64,000 nt of DNA from Silene conica (GCA_029255685.2 CM055320.2:12572614-12636613); one strand, 5' to 3'; counted from the first letter of the stretch, positions 1 through 11,702 are shown. A program made the numbers and translations. The notes: generated by a model not told the origin, from the letters alone.

Positions 1-3000
1 TAACGGGTCTAATATTTTAGTTGTTTGATCGACACAATAAGTTGCCAAAGTAACCTCTATTGTGGAAATTGAATAATTTAGATATTATGACTACGATGTG
101 TGACTGAGTTTCATGCGGATAATGGTCGGCCCAAAGGAAGGCTATTATTTGGCCGAAGTCCAGTCATGTTTGTGATGGTAAATATGTAACAATTCTAAGG
201 TTTCCATGTGAATATTAAGTCGGCCCAAAGGAAGACTTAATGTTTGACAGGAGTTTATTGTTAATATTTGATCACTACACCAAGATGGCCACTTACAAGT
301 TAATTTTACGTCCAAAACTAAAGTTAATGTTGTGTTAGGTATCTTGTGATGATGGGATGCCAATATTGAATCTGAAAATCAAGTTAAGGGAGTGTCTTTA
401 TGTCTCTGACACTCATAAGGATGCCCATAAAACTTTTACAGTGAATAAATTCAATTCTTTGGTTTAGTGTGTGTAATTCATGCGAATAATGGTCGGCCCA
501 AAGGAAGGCTATTATTTGGCCGAATTGCATGTACATGTTGGGTAATAAATATGTGACGATTATTAAGTATTTGCATGTGTGTACTAAGTCAGCCCAAAGG
601 AAGGCTTAACATTCAACGTGAGTTTATTGTCAATATTTGATTACAATTATTCAAAGAGTAGTGTTTGTGCCTAAATAATATTTATGTTTAATAACTAAAT
701 ATTTTTTGCAATGACACTTTAATTATTTGAATTAATTCAAAATAGAAGAATTTCGTTTAGTTCATTCAGTTCGACATTTATGGTTATTATATCTGTCATG
801 TTCAGTTGCATTCTTAATTCGGTTGAAAACCATTTATTAAATGAATGATAAATAATGTAAATATTTATCTCGGGTTGCAATACTCATAACATTGTTTTGA
901 GAAATGTGTAATTGCTACTCATAATGATTAAATTATCGCGTGGATTCACGTGATTTGAGTAGTAATACATTCAAAATGCATGTTTAATGATTATCCAAGG
1001 CAAAATTAAGAAAATATTCAAAGGCATTGTTCAGTTAATTCAGTTAATTAAGAAGCTGCAAAAGTCAAACTCAAGACAAACATAAGGTTAGATTTTTTTG
1101 GTGTTGGTTTGTTAAGAGTTTTTGACACATAAGGTAAATCTAGCAATTTTTTCTTAACGTTTGGCGTGTCGGTTAAGTTAGGCTTCTCATTGGGTTTGTC
1201 TAAGGTTGTTTTTTTATATCCAATCATGTTTGGTGGGTGGATTTGGTTTTTCGGCCACATAAGTATATTGATGTAAGTATAACTAAGATATAACAGTCAA
1301 GTGATGATGAAAGATTCATCTATTTGGGGCAAGTCATCATCTGAGTTTGAGACAGTCAACTGTTTTAGTTATCATTTATGACTTGTCCTTTTGTTTGAAT
1401 TTGGAAAACACTTTGGTGTCACCCTTTAGATGGAAACGATTATTTTTCATATGAACAAATTGGTTCCTTGTCCATTGAGGAATAATCAATTGTTTGTGTT
1501 TTGTTAATTCAAATAATGGTGAATCCATCAATTTTGATAACTATTTATAGTTTAGATTGTAATCTCTTTTAAGCAAGTTTGCATTAAAGTTCAGTGGATA
1601 TAAACAACAATTAAGAAATGACAATTTCTTTTCGGTATGACGCATTAAAAGGAAAATTAAACTTTTTTGTAAAAATGAAATTGTTGGCCCCTTACTTATG
1701 ACACTCATTCTAAAGTGATAAAGACAAATAAAAGGGACATTGGATGTCAAAATTATTTTTCGATGATTATTAACATATATGAGCAGGTAAACCATTCTAT
1801 ACTTTAAGTATTAATGATTTAAATCATTATGTTAATTTGTAGATGAAATTTTGGAATGGATATCAAGACCTCATTTGTGAGAAGTTTTAATTAAGTTCTT
1901 GACGTTTTTTTGGTGATATTTGACTGAGTTGTTTTATTCAATAAAGAATTAATTATGTTATTTTTTTTATCATAAATGTACATATTTACAACGTCAAAAT
2001 TATTTTTAGAAAATTGCTAGAAGTGTTCGATCTTGTGTTTAATGTTATACCATATAATTTTTTTTGTATGGATGGTGTAGCATAATCTTAAGGCTGAATA
2101 GGGCCGGGGTATGATTAATTGATATACTTGTTCTTTTCCAGATGTCTCTAGTAATAGGTTCTTAAAGTTCGCAGCTATCTTTAGACAAAGTTCAAACAAT
2201 GACATTGACTGTTTAACCATAGTGTAAGTCATTTACACATTTGACATGTCCAACAAATTAAGGATGAGACTTAAATGTCATAAGGTTAATATTTGGACTT
2301 ATGGACCGGCAATGAGTATTTTGTTGGATAATATTTAAAAATTCTAAGGGTAATAAGGTAGTGAACCCAAAATCAAGTTGTTTAAGACGGAAATTAAGGG
2401 GTTCATTGAGATTATTGAGTTTGAGTGGGAGAAAAGGTAATTGACATTGTTTTAAATCTCTATATACAGGATCATAAGATCAATTCAGTATAAACAAACT
2501 CAACTATCTCAATAACCAATTCATTAGATGATCTACTTAATAAAGTAAATGCAACTAAATTAATTACATTGTTTTCCTTTATGGAAGAAATGGATAACAG
2601 TGTAATGATGGACTAACAAGTTGTAATAAGAGTTAGATGATGGAATATTAGAAGGTGATCTAGTCACCATCTAACAAACCATTGATGGTCCTACTTCAAA
2701 TAGGTGGATCGATGCCAGAAATTAAGTCATTTGATTGACGATGATATTTGGACACTGTTCAATTACCTAAAGTTATGAAATATATTGGTTTCAAATATTT
2801 ATTTGTTACCAAGAAGGTTCAAAAGGTAATGTGACAATGAATTTCATTTTGACGATTTTGACTATAAAGACATTTTGGCATATTCATTTTTCGGTTATAT
2901 TGCATGAATGTTCAGATTGTTTCTAAATTATGACATTGATGAAACTATTTAGTTGAAAAAGCTATAACTTTGATTCAATAGATTAAAAGTAAATTTTTTG

Positions 3001-3575
3001 CAAATTGAGGTAATTCATCCAATACAGTTTTAAGTAAGTTTTTCCGTTATAAAGACTACAAATCTGCATTGCTATCATCTTATTTGATATTAGATGAATG
3101 TTGTAGATGATTGTAGATATTCGGGATTCTGTGGGAGTATGAAAATATTCCGGTTTTATATCCTTTCAGTAAAGGAGACAAATTAGTCTCAAATGCCCTA
3201 AAGGAAATATTTATTCGGAAAATACAATAATGCTTAATTCATATGTTTCATAAAATATTTTGTGTGTTTAAGCATTATGATATATATTTAGTTTGTATGC
3301 GTTCAGATATTGCGTACATTCTAAAGTTTATTTGACAGATATTAAGTTGCTACAGATTAGGATCTTTGATCTACTATGGGCAGCCAAATATATTGTTTGT
3401 CATTTACATTTAGAACAAAACATTACCCATAGGAAATCGATTCAGGTTGAGATCATTCGATATTTGGACTTCTAGATGGTTATGTGCATTTGTCTTAAGG
3501 CTGCAAATTCGGTTTGGTATTGAAAGACCACTTAAGTCATTTTCTGACAAATGTGACAGTTATTATAGTTTCAAA
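1..3575 (+). mobile_element. Decayed copia-type retrotransposon interior
   Basis: This stretch has no convincing open reading frame on either strand. Its placement upstream of the RNase H relic (4255-4345) and the LTR at 4810 makes it most likely the decayed interior of one LTR retrotransposon whose 5' LTR lies outside the window. The only internal structure I can see is a two-copy direct repeat of about 150 bp (111-260 and 479-630) around a shared GGTCGGCCCAAAGGAAGG motif. The short ORFs here are AT-rich and lack family signatures. The assignment to copia rests on the downstream relic. Confidence 0.5.
111..630 (+). repeat. Two-copy direct repeat, period ~368 bp
   Basis: Two diverged copies (about 111-260 and 479-630) both contain an AATGGTCGGCCCAAAGG core. 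In each, a second GCCCAAAGGAAG-type box follows roughly 100 bp later, and then a TTTATTGT-containing tail. The copies differ by many substitutions, so the duplication is old. I see no coding sense in it. Confidence 0.7.
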
Positions 3576-4230
3576 TAGAGCTGATCATATGGCCCAGGCC
3601 CGACCCGGCCCAGCCCGATTTTTTCTCGGGTTTGGGCCTCATAGTTTGGCCCAAAAAGCCCGTGACCCAGCCCAAAAGAAACCCGATATAAATATAGGGC
3701 CGGGTTTGGGCCAACGTAAAGGCCCGATTTTTGGCCCAGCCCGACCCGAAATTATTATTTTTTTAAAAAAAATTTCAAAAGTTGGAATGGTATATAAGAT
3801 CACGCTAATAATCCAATATTACTAATGCATTGAATTATCAACTTTGTGGATATTTTTATATTTTTATCGTACAACTTTAATTAGTTAGTGTACTAATATT
3901 TTTTTGTCAACTCATGAGTTATGTATAGTACTATGGTATCGCTCTCCTAACCAAAAGAGTAGAAGTCAAACACCTAAAATTTGAAAATATTATTTCGTTA
4001 CTAATAGTTTGTTCAAATATCCATTTTGTTGATTATTTCGTATTGTATTATTTTGGCCCGTTTTGGCCCATTTTGGCCCGAGGCCCATTATAGCCCGCAC
4101 AATTATGGGCTTAGGCCAAATAATATGGCCCACCGTTTCGGCCCGACCCGGCCCGACCCATGCATTTGGGCCGTTTATTTAGCTCGAGCCCGGCCCAAAC
4201 CCGGCCCGGCCCGGCCCATGATCATGTCTA
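3576..4230. mobile_element. Non-autonomous hAT-type element, GC-rich, 8-bp TSD
   Basis: The ends are imperfect inverted repeats starting TAGAGCTGATCATATGGCCC on the left and TAGACATGATCATGGGCC on the right (read on the minus strand). Perfect 8-bp duplications GTTTCAAA flank it at 3568-3575 and 4231-4238. Both subterminal regions are dense in GGCCCGACCCGGCCC-like motifs, which contrasts strongly with the AT-rich middle and flanks. An 8-bp duplication and TAG-type ends point to the hAT superfamily. There is no transposase. The apparent proline-rich ORFs are products of the GC-rich ends. Confidence 0.85.
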
Positions 4231-4254
4231 GTTTCAAATTAACAATACAAGTGA

Positions 4255-4345
4255 TGTATTGTTTAAGAAACATTTCAGAATGAGAAAGTGTCAATTATAC
4301 ATGTTGATACAAATCCATTTTGCGGATCCGCTTATTAAGTAATTC
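4255..4345 (+). pseudogene. Copia RNase H C-terminal relic
   Basis: Conceptual translation gives a stretch resembling the end of copia RNase H, where an I-x-H-V-x-T block is followed by A-D-P-L-x-K. The two halves are in different frames, so at least one frameshift is present. An intact cousin of this motif is at about 25290-25325 in another copia copy. The position 470 bp before a polypurine tract and LTR is as expected for Ty1/copia gene order. Evidence is limited to this motif. Confidence 0.6.
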
Positions 4346-4809
4346 TCACCCACAATCTGTCTTGAGCTCATTGCTCAAATGAGTGTTTCGGTTTTTAAGG
4401 AAATTCAGTTTAAGTGGGAGTTTGTCATGTTAGACACATTAAAGTTTACGGTTATTAAGTTCTGTAGAAATAAAGTTATCGGTTTTCGATTTCACTCTGT
4501 GTTATTTTGTTGATCTCACTAAGGTGGACCAGTTGGAAATATGCATATTTGGATCACTTTTGGATGCTATTTTCATTCTACACTCCCATGCTCGATTCGT
4601 GTCGTTGGTTATATTGTCATATGTGACCATTGAGGGTCTTGTTACGACAAATTATAGCAAAGGTCGCTTTGATCCTATGTTGATATGATTGATAGACCGA
4701 ATTGCTTAAGACGGTTAGATTGTGATAGCATTTTTGAGCTCATAAGGTTATTGTAAATACAATTATCAGGTGTTACACATATATTGATGTATTTGGCCAA
4801 GTGGGGGAC

Positions 4810-5278
4810 TGTAAGAATTATGGGCGTAATACGATAATATATGTGGACAAACTATTTATTAGATAATAATTGTATTTATACGCTATCAATTAAGTTAAAC
4901 CCAAATATAAAGTGATCCACTACGGTATATTAAATACTGGTTTATTTACGCCTTAAAAGTATGGGCCTGACAATTATCTAAGTGTAGATACTCATTAGGT
5001 TTCTAATGCATGATGGACGCATTAGACTAAGGAGACTATATATAGTCACCTAGGGTTATGGTCCCTAGCAGCACACTTTAACCTAATCTCTCCGTATCCC
5101 ATCAGTAGAGAGATCTCGTTGGTATGTGTGTCTACTAGAAGACCTAATCCAAAGACCGTCCCTTCCGACGATTCATCCCAACCTTTCGTCATGTAATTAG
5201 ATACGCTTCCGCATCTAGTATTTACCGAATAAATTAGTATGAAATTTATGGCTTTTAATCGGATGAATAATTCTAACA
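4810..5278 (+). mobile_element. Copia 3' LTR (469 bp)
   Basis: A purine tract (GTGGGGGA-like, 4801-4808) immediately precedes the start TGTAAGAATT. The end at 5278 is AATTCTAACA, so the LTR is bounded by TG...CA with a ten-base imperfect inverted repeat. The interior relic on the left shows that this is the downstream LTR. The next five bases, ATTAA (5279-5283), would be the target duplication, but the partner lies outside the window. Confidence 0.8.
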
Positions 5279-5304
5279 ATTAAGTCTTAGCTAGTGGTTA
5301 AAAC
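5279..5304 (+). repeat. First unit of tRNA-like tandem array, left part
   Basis: The 26 bases between the LTR and the hAT element end in GTCTTAGCTAGTGGTTAAAAC, which matches the start of the array units at 9127-9492. The unit resumes at 9036 after the transposon and its 8-bp duplication, so the hAT insertion split unit 1. Confidence 0.75.
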
Positions 5305-5756
5305 TAGGGGTGAGCAAAACCGGGTACCCGATCCGGATTTGAAAACGTATCGGGTACCCGGTTTTTAAAGCATCACTTTTCACTTCCGGATACGACCCGG
5401 TTTAAACCGGGTATACGGTTTTCGGGTACCCGGTTAAACCGTATAACCGGTTTTTGTATACCCGGATACGGTTTCTAGTTAAATTTTAACATTCCTTCAT
5501 TTTACTTCCTGTATGGCTGCATAAGTGCACTTCCTGTATTCTCTACTTCCTGAGTTCCTGTATGAATATTCCAGAATGGCAGATTGCCAAAGTGCCACTA
5601 TACTAAATTACTAATATTCTGAAAATGGCATAAATCAAACCAAAGTTCAACCGTCCATTGTCCAAACGTCCATTACAACAAACTAAGTCCTGAATGGTAA
5701 ACAACTAAAAATATTCAATACAACACATCAATCCATGTAGACGAAACAAAACGAAG

Positions 5757-8128
5757 TTAAGTACCAAGTAGCAAGGCTTCAACTCTCCAACATTCGGCTT
5801 CCTCATCGATCATGATGACATGATGTTGTAAGACCAAGTCTTTCATATCTACAATTACAAATCAACAAAACACAATCATACATAAAAGATAAGATACCAA
5901 AAAAGTAAAACTTGAAATATGAAAACAAAGTTAGAAATAAAAATAAAACCTTCTTGAAGTTTTTCGATTTCTTTCAAGGTATCTTCTACGATAAGAAGAG
6001 CTTGAGTAGTACGAAGCCAATCTTGTGAACATATGAGGGCCTCAACCATAGATGGAGCTAGGGAAGTACGAAATGAATCAAGTATACGACCACCGGTGCT
6101 AAAAGCCGACTCGGAAGCTACGGTAGATACCGGGATGGCAAGCACATCTCTAGCCATATTAGAAAGATTTGGATATCTTTTTTGATTATCTTTCCACCAT
6201 GGTAAAATCTTAAACTTTGGATCCCTACTTTCCCGCTCATCTTCTAAATACCTCTCAAACTCTGATTTCTTTACAACTCCACCACACATTTTTGTTTCAA
6301 ACTTATCACCCATAAAGGAACCAAGATTAAAGATATCACTAGTCTCACCCTCTTTTGATTTGATACCCATAGAAGTAGAAGAAGTGGAACTAGATGAACA
6401 TGAAGCTTGTTTGGTAACCATAAGAGTAGCATAAAAGTCGTAAAGTGATTGAAAAAAGTTTCTAATATTCAAGGATAATATTTTACCCTTTTCCTCCCCA
6501 TATGCTTTTTTCACCATCCAATCAACATACGCCAACTTACCCCTTGGGTCAAGGATTAAAGACACAAACAAAAACAAATTGAGATTCTCAATTTTACCCC
6601 AATATTTGTCATATTTCACCTTCATTTTTTCAGCCATTTTTCTAATGCCTTCATTTTCATGGAGAAGATGTTCGGATAACAACTCACCAACACCGAATAT
6701 CACTTCTACATAATAGTTACTAGTGACATAATAGAATCCCGACATTTTCAAAGTGGCATCATAAAAAATCTTCAAGAAAGGTAGAAAGGTGTCTACTTGT
6801 TTCCAATCATTAGACACAAGGGGATCATTAAGCTTTCTCATTTCTTTTTGCAGTTGAGTGTCTTTGTTAAGCAACAAACCAAATGCCTTTTTAAACTTTT
6901 TTGCCGTCTCTAACATCAAATAAGTGGAGTTCCACCTAGTATCGACATCCAAGCATAAAAGACTTTTGGTAGTAATGTTTTCATCTTGAGCACAATCCAC
7001 AAACTTTTGAGTTCTAGAGGGTGAAGACCTTACATATTTAACCATAGTTCGAATTTTCAGAATTGATCTTTCTATATCAGTCAAGCCCTCTTTTACAACC
7101 AAGTTCAAAATATGAGATGCACATCTCATATGCAAATATTTACTTTCCATAACATCGCATTCTGAATTATTAAACTTCCTTTTTAGATACTCAATGGCAA
7201 CATCATTAGCACTAGCATTGTCTACGGTAACCGTCAACACATTTTTCAAGTCCCAACCCGAAAGACATTTCTCAACACTTTGACCAATGAACTTACCCGA
7301 ATGACCCGAAATTTGACAAAAATTAATGATCCTTTTATGCAAATTCCAATCAGCATCTATAAAGTGAGCAGTTAGACACATGTAGCCTAAATTTTGGCCC
7401 GAAGTCCAACAATCAGTTGTGAGGCAAACTCTAGAATTCATTTTTCGAAAAAAATCTTGTAGTTGCTTTCTTTCCTCAAGGTACAACTTATAACAATCTT
7501 TAGCAACGGTAAAACGCGAAGGAATAACAAACTGAGGATTCATATCCTTGCAAAACGCCTTAAATCCCTCAACTTCGACACTCTTAAAAGGGCACTCATC
7601 AATTATTATCATCTTAGCAAGTGATTTTCTAGTTTTTTCTTCATCAAAACTCCAAACAGATGGAACATTAACAGTTTGTATTGTACCATCATCATTTACA
7701 ACAGTTTTCGACTCCATAGTATTTAGTTTTTGTCTCTTATCAATGTTTGAAGGCTTTTTTGGACAGCGACGAGCATGATTACTCAATGTACCGGTTCCAT
7801 TACTCGACTTACAACTTAGAGTTTTGCCACAATAAACACATTCAGCATAATCACGCACACTAGCTTGCACAAAATGCTCCCAATGAGGAGATTGATTTTT
7901 TCTATTTCTAACAAAAGGCTGACCGGGAATCCAAATATTACTTACATTGCTAGTAATGGAAGGGATTTTTGGTGGTCTCGCTCTCTTTTGCTTTCTAGAT
8001 GTTTGAGGATTTAACTTTGAAACTTCTTCAAGGTCCTCGTCCTCGTCATGTTCGCTGGAAACTTCAACATCCACGACTCTTTCATCAATGTGATTGAAAG
8101 TGTCATTATCGTCATGACTTGATTCCAT
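5757..8128 (-). CDS. hAT transposase (BED zinc finger, RICESLEEPER/Daysleeper-like)
   Basis: The start codon is at 8128. The uninterrupted frame runs to a stop at 5876 (750 aa), but its last ~25 residues are hydrophobic and unlike the family. A GT-AG intron at 5849-5949 would instead join exon 1 (5950-8128) to a 92-base exon (5757-5848) in frame, giving about 756 aa with a hydrophilic tail. Seen in order: an acidic N-terminus; a BED zinc finger (Cys97, Cys100, His118, Cys122); an RNase H-like core with TTDCWTS (Asp239) and TVDNASAND (Asp303); an LDVDTRWNST motif; and the C-terminal dimerisation region with PWWKDN and VASESAFSTGGR, whose Glu is the expected third acidic residue. The family cuts and pastes hAT DNA in the nucleus. 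No stops or frameshifts were found. Domesticated relatives exist, but the flanking inverted repeats mark this one as a transposon gene. Confidence 0.93.
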
Positions 8129-8129
8129 T

Positions 8130-8580
8130 ACTGTAAAATTGTAAAAAAAAAAACAACATCATTATACGAAACTGATTCCATCACGAAAATGAGTAACATC
8201 TACATAAAATACATCACGAAATCACGAAATACAACAACAATGACAGTAACTATAGATAAATCTAACAAAAATCACAAAATAGACATCACGAAAATCACGA
8301 AAATCATGAAATACAACAACAATGACAGTAATGACCAATGAGTAATGACAGTAAATCTAACAAAATCATGAAATAGACATCACGAAATCATGAAAAACAA
8401 CAACAATGACAGTAACTAATTAACTATAGATAAATCTAACAAAAATCACGAACAATGACAGTAACTATAGATAAATAGTTTAAATACTATAAACAACACG
8501 AACAGAATACGAAAATCACGAACATAATACGAAAATCACGAAATTGGAGTAACTATATATAAATCTAAAGAAAATCATAC
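8130..8580. repeat. Short tandem repeats in the hAT 5' leader
   Basis: The region upstream of the transposase ATG repeats blocks such as ACAACAATGACAGTAACTATAGATAAATC together with AAATCACGAAA several times with small changes. It lies inside the transposon, between the gene and the right subterminal motifs, so it may belong to its promoter or leader. Function is unknown. Confidence 0.6.
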
Positions 8581-9035
8581 CTTAGAAGAAAGGTAAAACA
8601 TAAAATGAGAGGATCTGAAGAGGCGATGAGAATTTTGAGAAGAGTTGAGGGAGATTGGAGAGGGAGATTGGGAGGCGATTTAGGAATTAGGGTTAGGGAA
8701 TTAGGGTGGTCTGTGTCTCTGTGAGGGAGGCGATGGAGAAAGTGAGAAACCGGTATTCATTTTTCATATTGGGCTTTTAAGTTTTAACTTTACGAAAATC
8801 ATACTTTATTTTTATTCTTTCTATTTTTTTATTTTTTTTAAAATTACACTTACACCGGGTCAAACCGGGTATCCGGTTTGTGAATAAAGCCAACCCGGAT
8901 ACGAAACGGTTTCAAAAAAACCGTATCGTGTATACGGAAAAATAAATCGTATACCCGGAAAACCGTATAACGAGAACCGTATACCGTATCGTATCCGTAT
9001 TAAAAAACCGTATCGGAAATTTTTGCTCACCCCTA

Positions 9036-9492
9036 GTTAAAACTATTCTGGTGAGGATGATGGGTGATAGATGTTGTATTCTGAAATTGTTGATTTCTTT
9101 TCCATTTAAGTTATGCCAAAAGTGTAACACTCCTTGATTAGTGTCTTAGTCTAGATGGTTAAAACGGAAGGAGTGAGGATGATGTGATGATCAGAAATCA
9201 TAGATCCTTTCCCATATAAGTTTTTCCAAAAAGTGTAATAATGTTGATTGATTAGGGTGGTAGTTCAGTGGTTAAGACAGACGGAGATAGCGAGGATGAT
9301 AATACAATAATCCGACTTTCAGAAACTATGGATCCTTTGTCATTTAGGTTCTTCCAAAAGTGTAACGTTTATTAATTAAGGTCTTAGTCTAGTGGTTAAG
9401 ACGGAGTTAGTGAGGAAAATATGATAATAGCCTGATTATTTCAAAAGTTGTGGATCTTTTTCCGTTTAAGTTCTCTAAAAAGTAATCACTCA
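9036..9492 (+). repeat. tRNA-like tandem array, units 1 (right part) to 4
   Basis: Roughly 105-125 bp units are repeated: the remainder of unit 1 (from 9044), then units starting near 9127, 9247 and 9368. Each carries a TCTAGTGGTTAAGACGG-like box, then GTGAGGATGAT, a purine-rich centre, GGATCCTTT, and a TAAGTTCTTCCAAAA tail. TAGTCTAGTGG fits the A-box of plant tRNA promoters (TRGYNNARNNGG). A B-box position is only weakly matched (TTCAGAAAC). The units are diverged from each other. A degenerate SINE or tRNA-derived satellite is the best guess. Confidence 0.6.
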
Positions 9493-10508
9493 TTAGGTAT
9501 TATGATTCATATTAACCATATTAGATTGATAACAAACAAACGCAAGAAAACTACCTTTCTTTTTTAGCCAAGCCTTAAACTTTACGCAGTCTTTCTTCAC
9601 GTGTCCTTTCTTTTTACATAAAAAACACGACGACTCCTTCTTAATTACCTGCTCAGCTGGAATCTTTCCCTTATCTTTAGGGTGAGCCTTATACTTCTTT
9701 GTACTGGATGATGCTTTATCAGTAGAAGTAGTAAAATTCACCTTTTCACTTTCTTCCAATAATAACCTCCCCTCCTCTTGAACACACATGGTCAATAATT
9801 CATTGAGAGACTATTTATCCTTATGTGTATTGTAAGAGATCTTAAATGGGACATATTGAGTTGGGAGAGAACATAAGATGAAATGCACCAAGAAAGAGTC
9901 AGACATAGTAACTTCCAGTACCTTAAGTTGGGCTGCAATATCCCTCATGCGCATATATGATAAAATCACGCACTCCTTTAGTGGCATTAAGTTTCAAGGA
10001 TGTGAACTGCATTATTAAGGTGCTTGCCAAAGCCTTATCAGAAGTTTCGAACTGCTCATCTATAGCGTCAAGCAGGTCCCGGGCTTTGGTATGCTGGTCG
10101 AATGACCTCGGATACTAGCACACAGTTTAGTCTTAATGAACAACGTCCAAAGATAGTTAGATTTCATCCACTTTTCACGAAGGTCTACTTGATCTGGTGT
10201 GCTAGTTTCAGTTATTTCAGCCGGTTCGTTATTCTGAATAGCATAATCAAAACTCGAGAACCCTAAATGCAGCAGAACTCTTTCTTTCCACACCTTAAAA
10301 TTGTCACCCGTTAATTCAGGAACGTCAATTTTGACATCAAATGAACCTACAGATAAACTTGCTGCAAATTTAAATATACACACTTAGTAACCAAAAATTG
10401 AGACTTAACTTTATCACAACTTATCAATGTAAATTATGCTCATATGAACCTAGTGACATAAACTTGCATGTGGGCTAAAGTTTACTCAAATTAGATGTAT
10501 AAAAATTA
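9493..10508 (-). pseudogene. Copia copy A: gag fragment
   Basis: Read on the minus strand, this is a Ty1/copia gag. The N-terminal part (10383 down to ~10060) holds the LTGDNFKVWKERVLLHLGF-type block of the UBN2/gag family, and the distal part (~9795 to 9493) holds a CCHC knuckle (CFLCKKKGHVKKDC). A frameshift near 10100 and another break near 9800-10000 separate the parts. The sequence stops just before the protease region, where copy B continues with a DSG active-site motif. Copy A is interrupted at 10508 by the MULE and resumes at 15801. Confidence 0.85.
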
Positions 10509-10805
10509 GGAAAATTTAACGGGAATAATCCATCATATTGCTGGTCTTCTTATATTAATCCATCCTTTGGAAAAACCCACAATAAACCCAACTTTACCCC
10601 TGTTAATACGTTACTAAACTACCCTAATATTTGACCTGTTGTGTCCGGTTTTGGTGGGGCCCACTGCTTATATTTAATACTTAAGACTTCTTCTTCCCGG
10701 AAACATCTTCTTCTTCCTCTTTTCATAATTTTTTTTATTGCTTCCCTAAATCATCTTATCTTCATCCAAATTTTTTTCCCAAATATTTTCATAAAATCGG
10801 AGACC

Positions 10806-11303
10806 ATGAATTGTAGATCTAACAAAGAAAGCACATGTAACTCTTATAATAATTCTTCAAAAAACGCAAATGAGGTTAAATGTAATCACAAACTTAGTGC
10901 GGTTTTACGGAGAGTTGGTAAAGGGATAAATGAAGGGAAGATGTTTTATGGTTGTCCATTGTACCCGGTAAGTTAATTGTTTATCAAATTTGTTGTTAAT
11001 TGTGAATTTACATTTTTTTGATATTAAAAGATTAGTGTTTGATTTTGGTAGAAAAATAGCTGCGGATTCTTTTTGTTAGTGAATGATTTAGGATTGGATT
11101 CTAGCTGTTCAACCTACAGCAGTAGACATAATTGTGAAGATGAGGTGTTGAAATTAAAGGCAAAGAAACAGAAGATGAAGAAGGAGCTGTTGGATCTGAA
11201 AAATGAAGTGAAAAAGCATTCAAAAGGAGAGAAGATGGCTTTGTTTGGTTTAATTTTCTCATGGGTTTTTTTTGCATTATGTTGGATGATTCAGAAAAAT
11301 TAA
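10806..11303 (+). CDS. GRF-like zinc finger, coiled-coil, membrane-anchored protein in the MULE
   Basis: Two exons, 10806-10967 and 11052-11303, are joined by a GT-AG intron (10968-11051) and give a 137-aa protein. The start chosen is the ATG at 10806, because an upstream in-frame ATG at 10641 overlaps the terminal repeat and precedes a TATA-like box (about 10668). Residues 25-66 fit a GRF-type finger with C-x-H, then G-x-MFYGCP, then CGFF and a VND end; the usual C-x-C-G opening is replaced by Cys-Asn-His. Residues ~88-115 are a Lys/Glu/Leu-rich coiled coil, and the last ~20 residues form one hydrophobic segment. Small plant GRF proteins with this order are known, but their function is unclear. 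The frame is intact although the transposase next to it is broken. It could be a captured host gene or an accessory transposon protein. Confidence 0.8.
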
Positions 11304-11702
11304 TGTAACTTTAGTTTCTTAGTTTGATGTTGTAAGATTCTGGAGTATGTTTTCAATTACGATTTAGTAAGATGAACTATTCTCACTCTTTGCCAATTAC
11401 GCCAATTACTTGTATTGTGTCCGAAATTCAGAATTTGCCAATTACGCCAATTACTCATTCAGAATGACTCAAATTTCTCATAACATAACATGATGTTTAC
11501 AATCCAAAATAGCATACACATAAATATGTTGTATGCATAATGTTCTACTGTCAACTTACAACATAAAACTAAGAGATGAACATTACAATTCATCACCAAA
11601 TAAGGCTTCATTGTCAAAATAATGACTGACAAAAAAACGCAGACTTCATAGTCCTAGCAGCTACCATCAGTCAGTGTACTTGGGCTCAAAAAAACGCAGA
11701 TT
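11304..11702. other. Convergent intergenic spacer inside the MULE
   Basis: This roughly 400 bp AT-rich segment lies between the two convergent MULE genes and presumably holds both polyadenylation regions. A short direct repeat around GCCAATTAC (about 11391-11450) is visible. I see no coding content. Confidence 0.6.

Larger units (their letters stand above)
5305..9035 (-). mobile_element. Complete hAT transposon (3.73 kb), candidate autonomous
   Basis: The terminal inverted repeats begin TAGGGGTGAGCAAAA on the left and TAGGGGTGAGCAAAAAT on the right (read on the minus strand). Perfect 8-bp target duplications GTTAAAAC lie at 5297-5304 and 9036-9043. About 170 bp at each end is packed with CCGTATA/CGGGTACCCGG subterminal motifs of the kind hAT transposases bind. 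The element contains one transposase gene on the minus strand with an open frame. Intact ends, intact duplication and an unbroken ORF together suggest recent insertion. Activity cannot be judged from sequence alone. Confidence 0.95.

Noticed and set aside
3293..3475. 60-residue plus-strand ORF
   Set aside because: No family resemblance, AT-rich setting within a decayed retroelement.
3514..4283. Pro/Gly-rich plus-strand ORFs
   Set aside because: They translate the GGCCC-rich arms of the hAT-type MITE; no start context or family.
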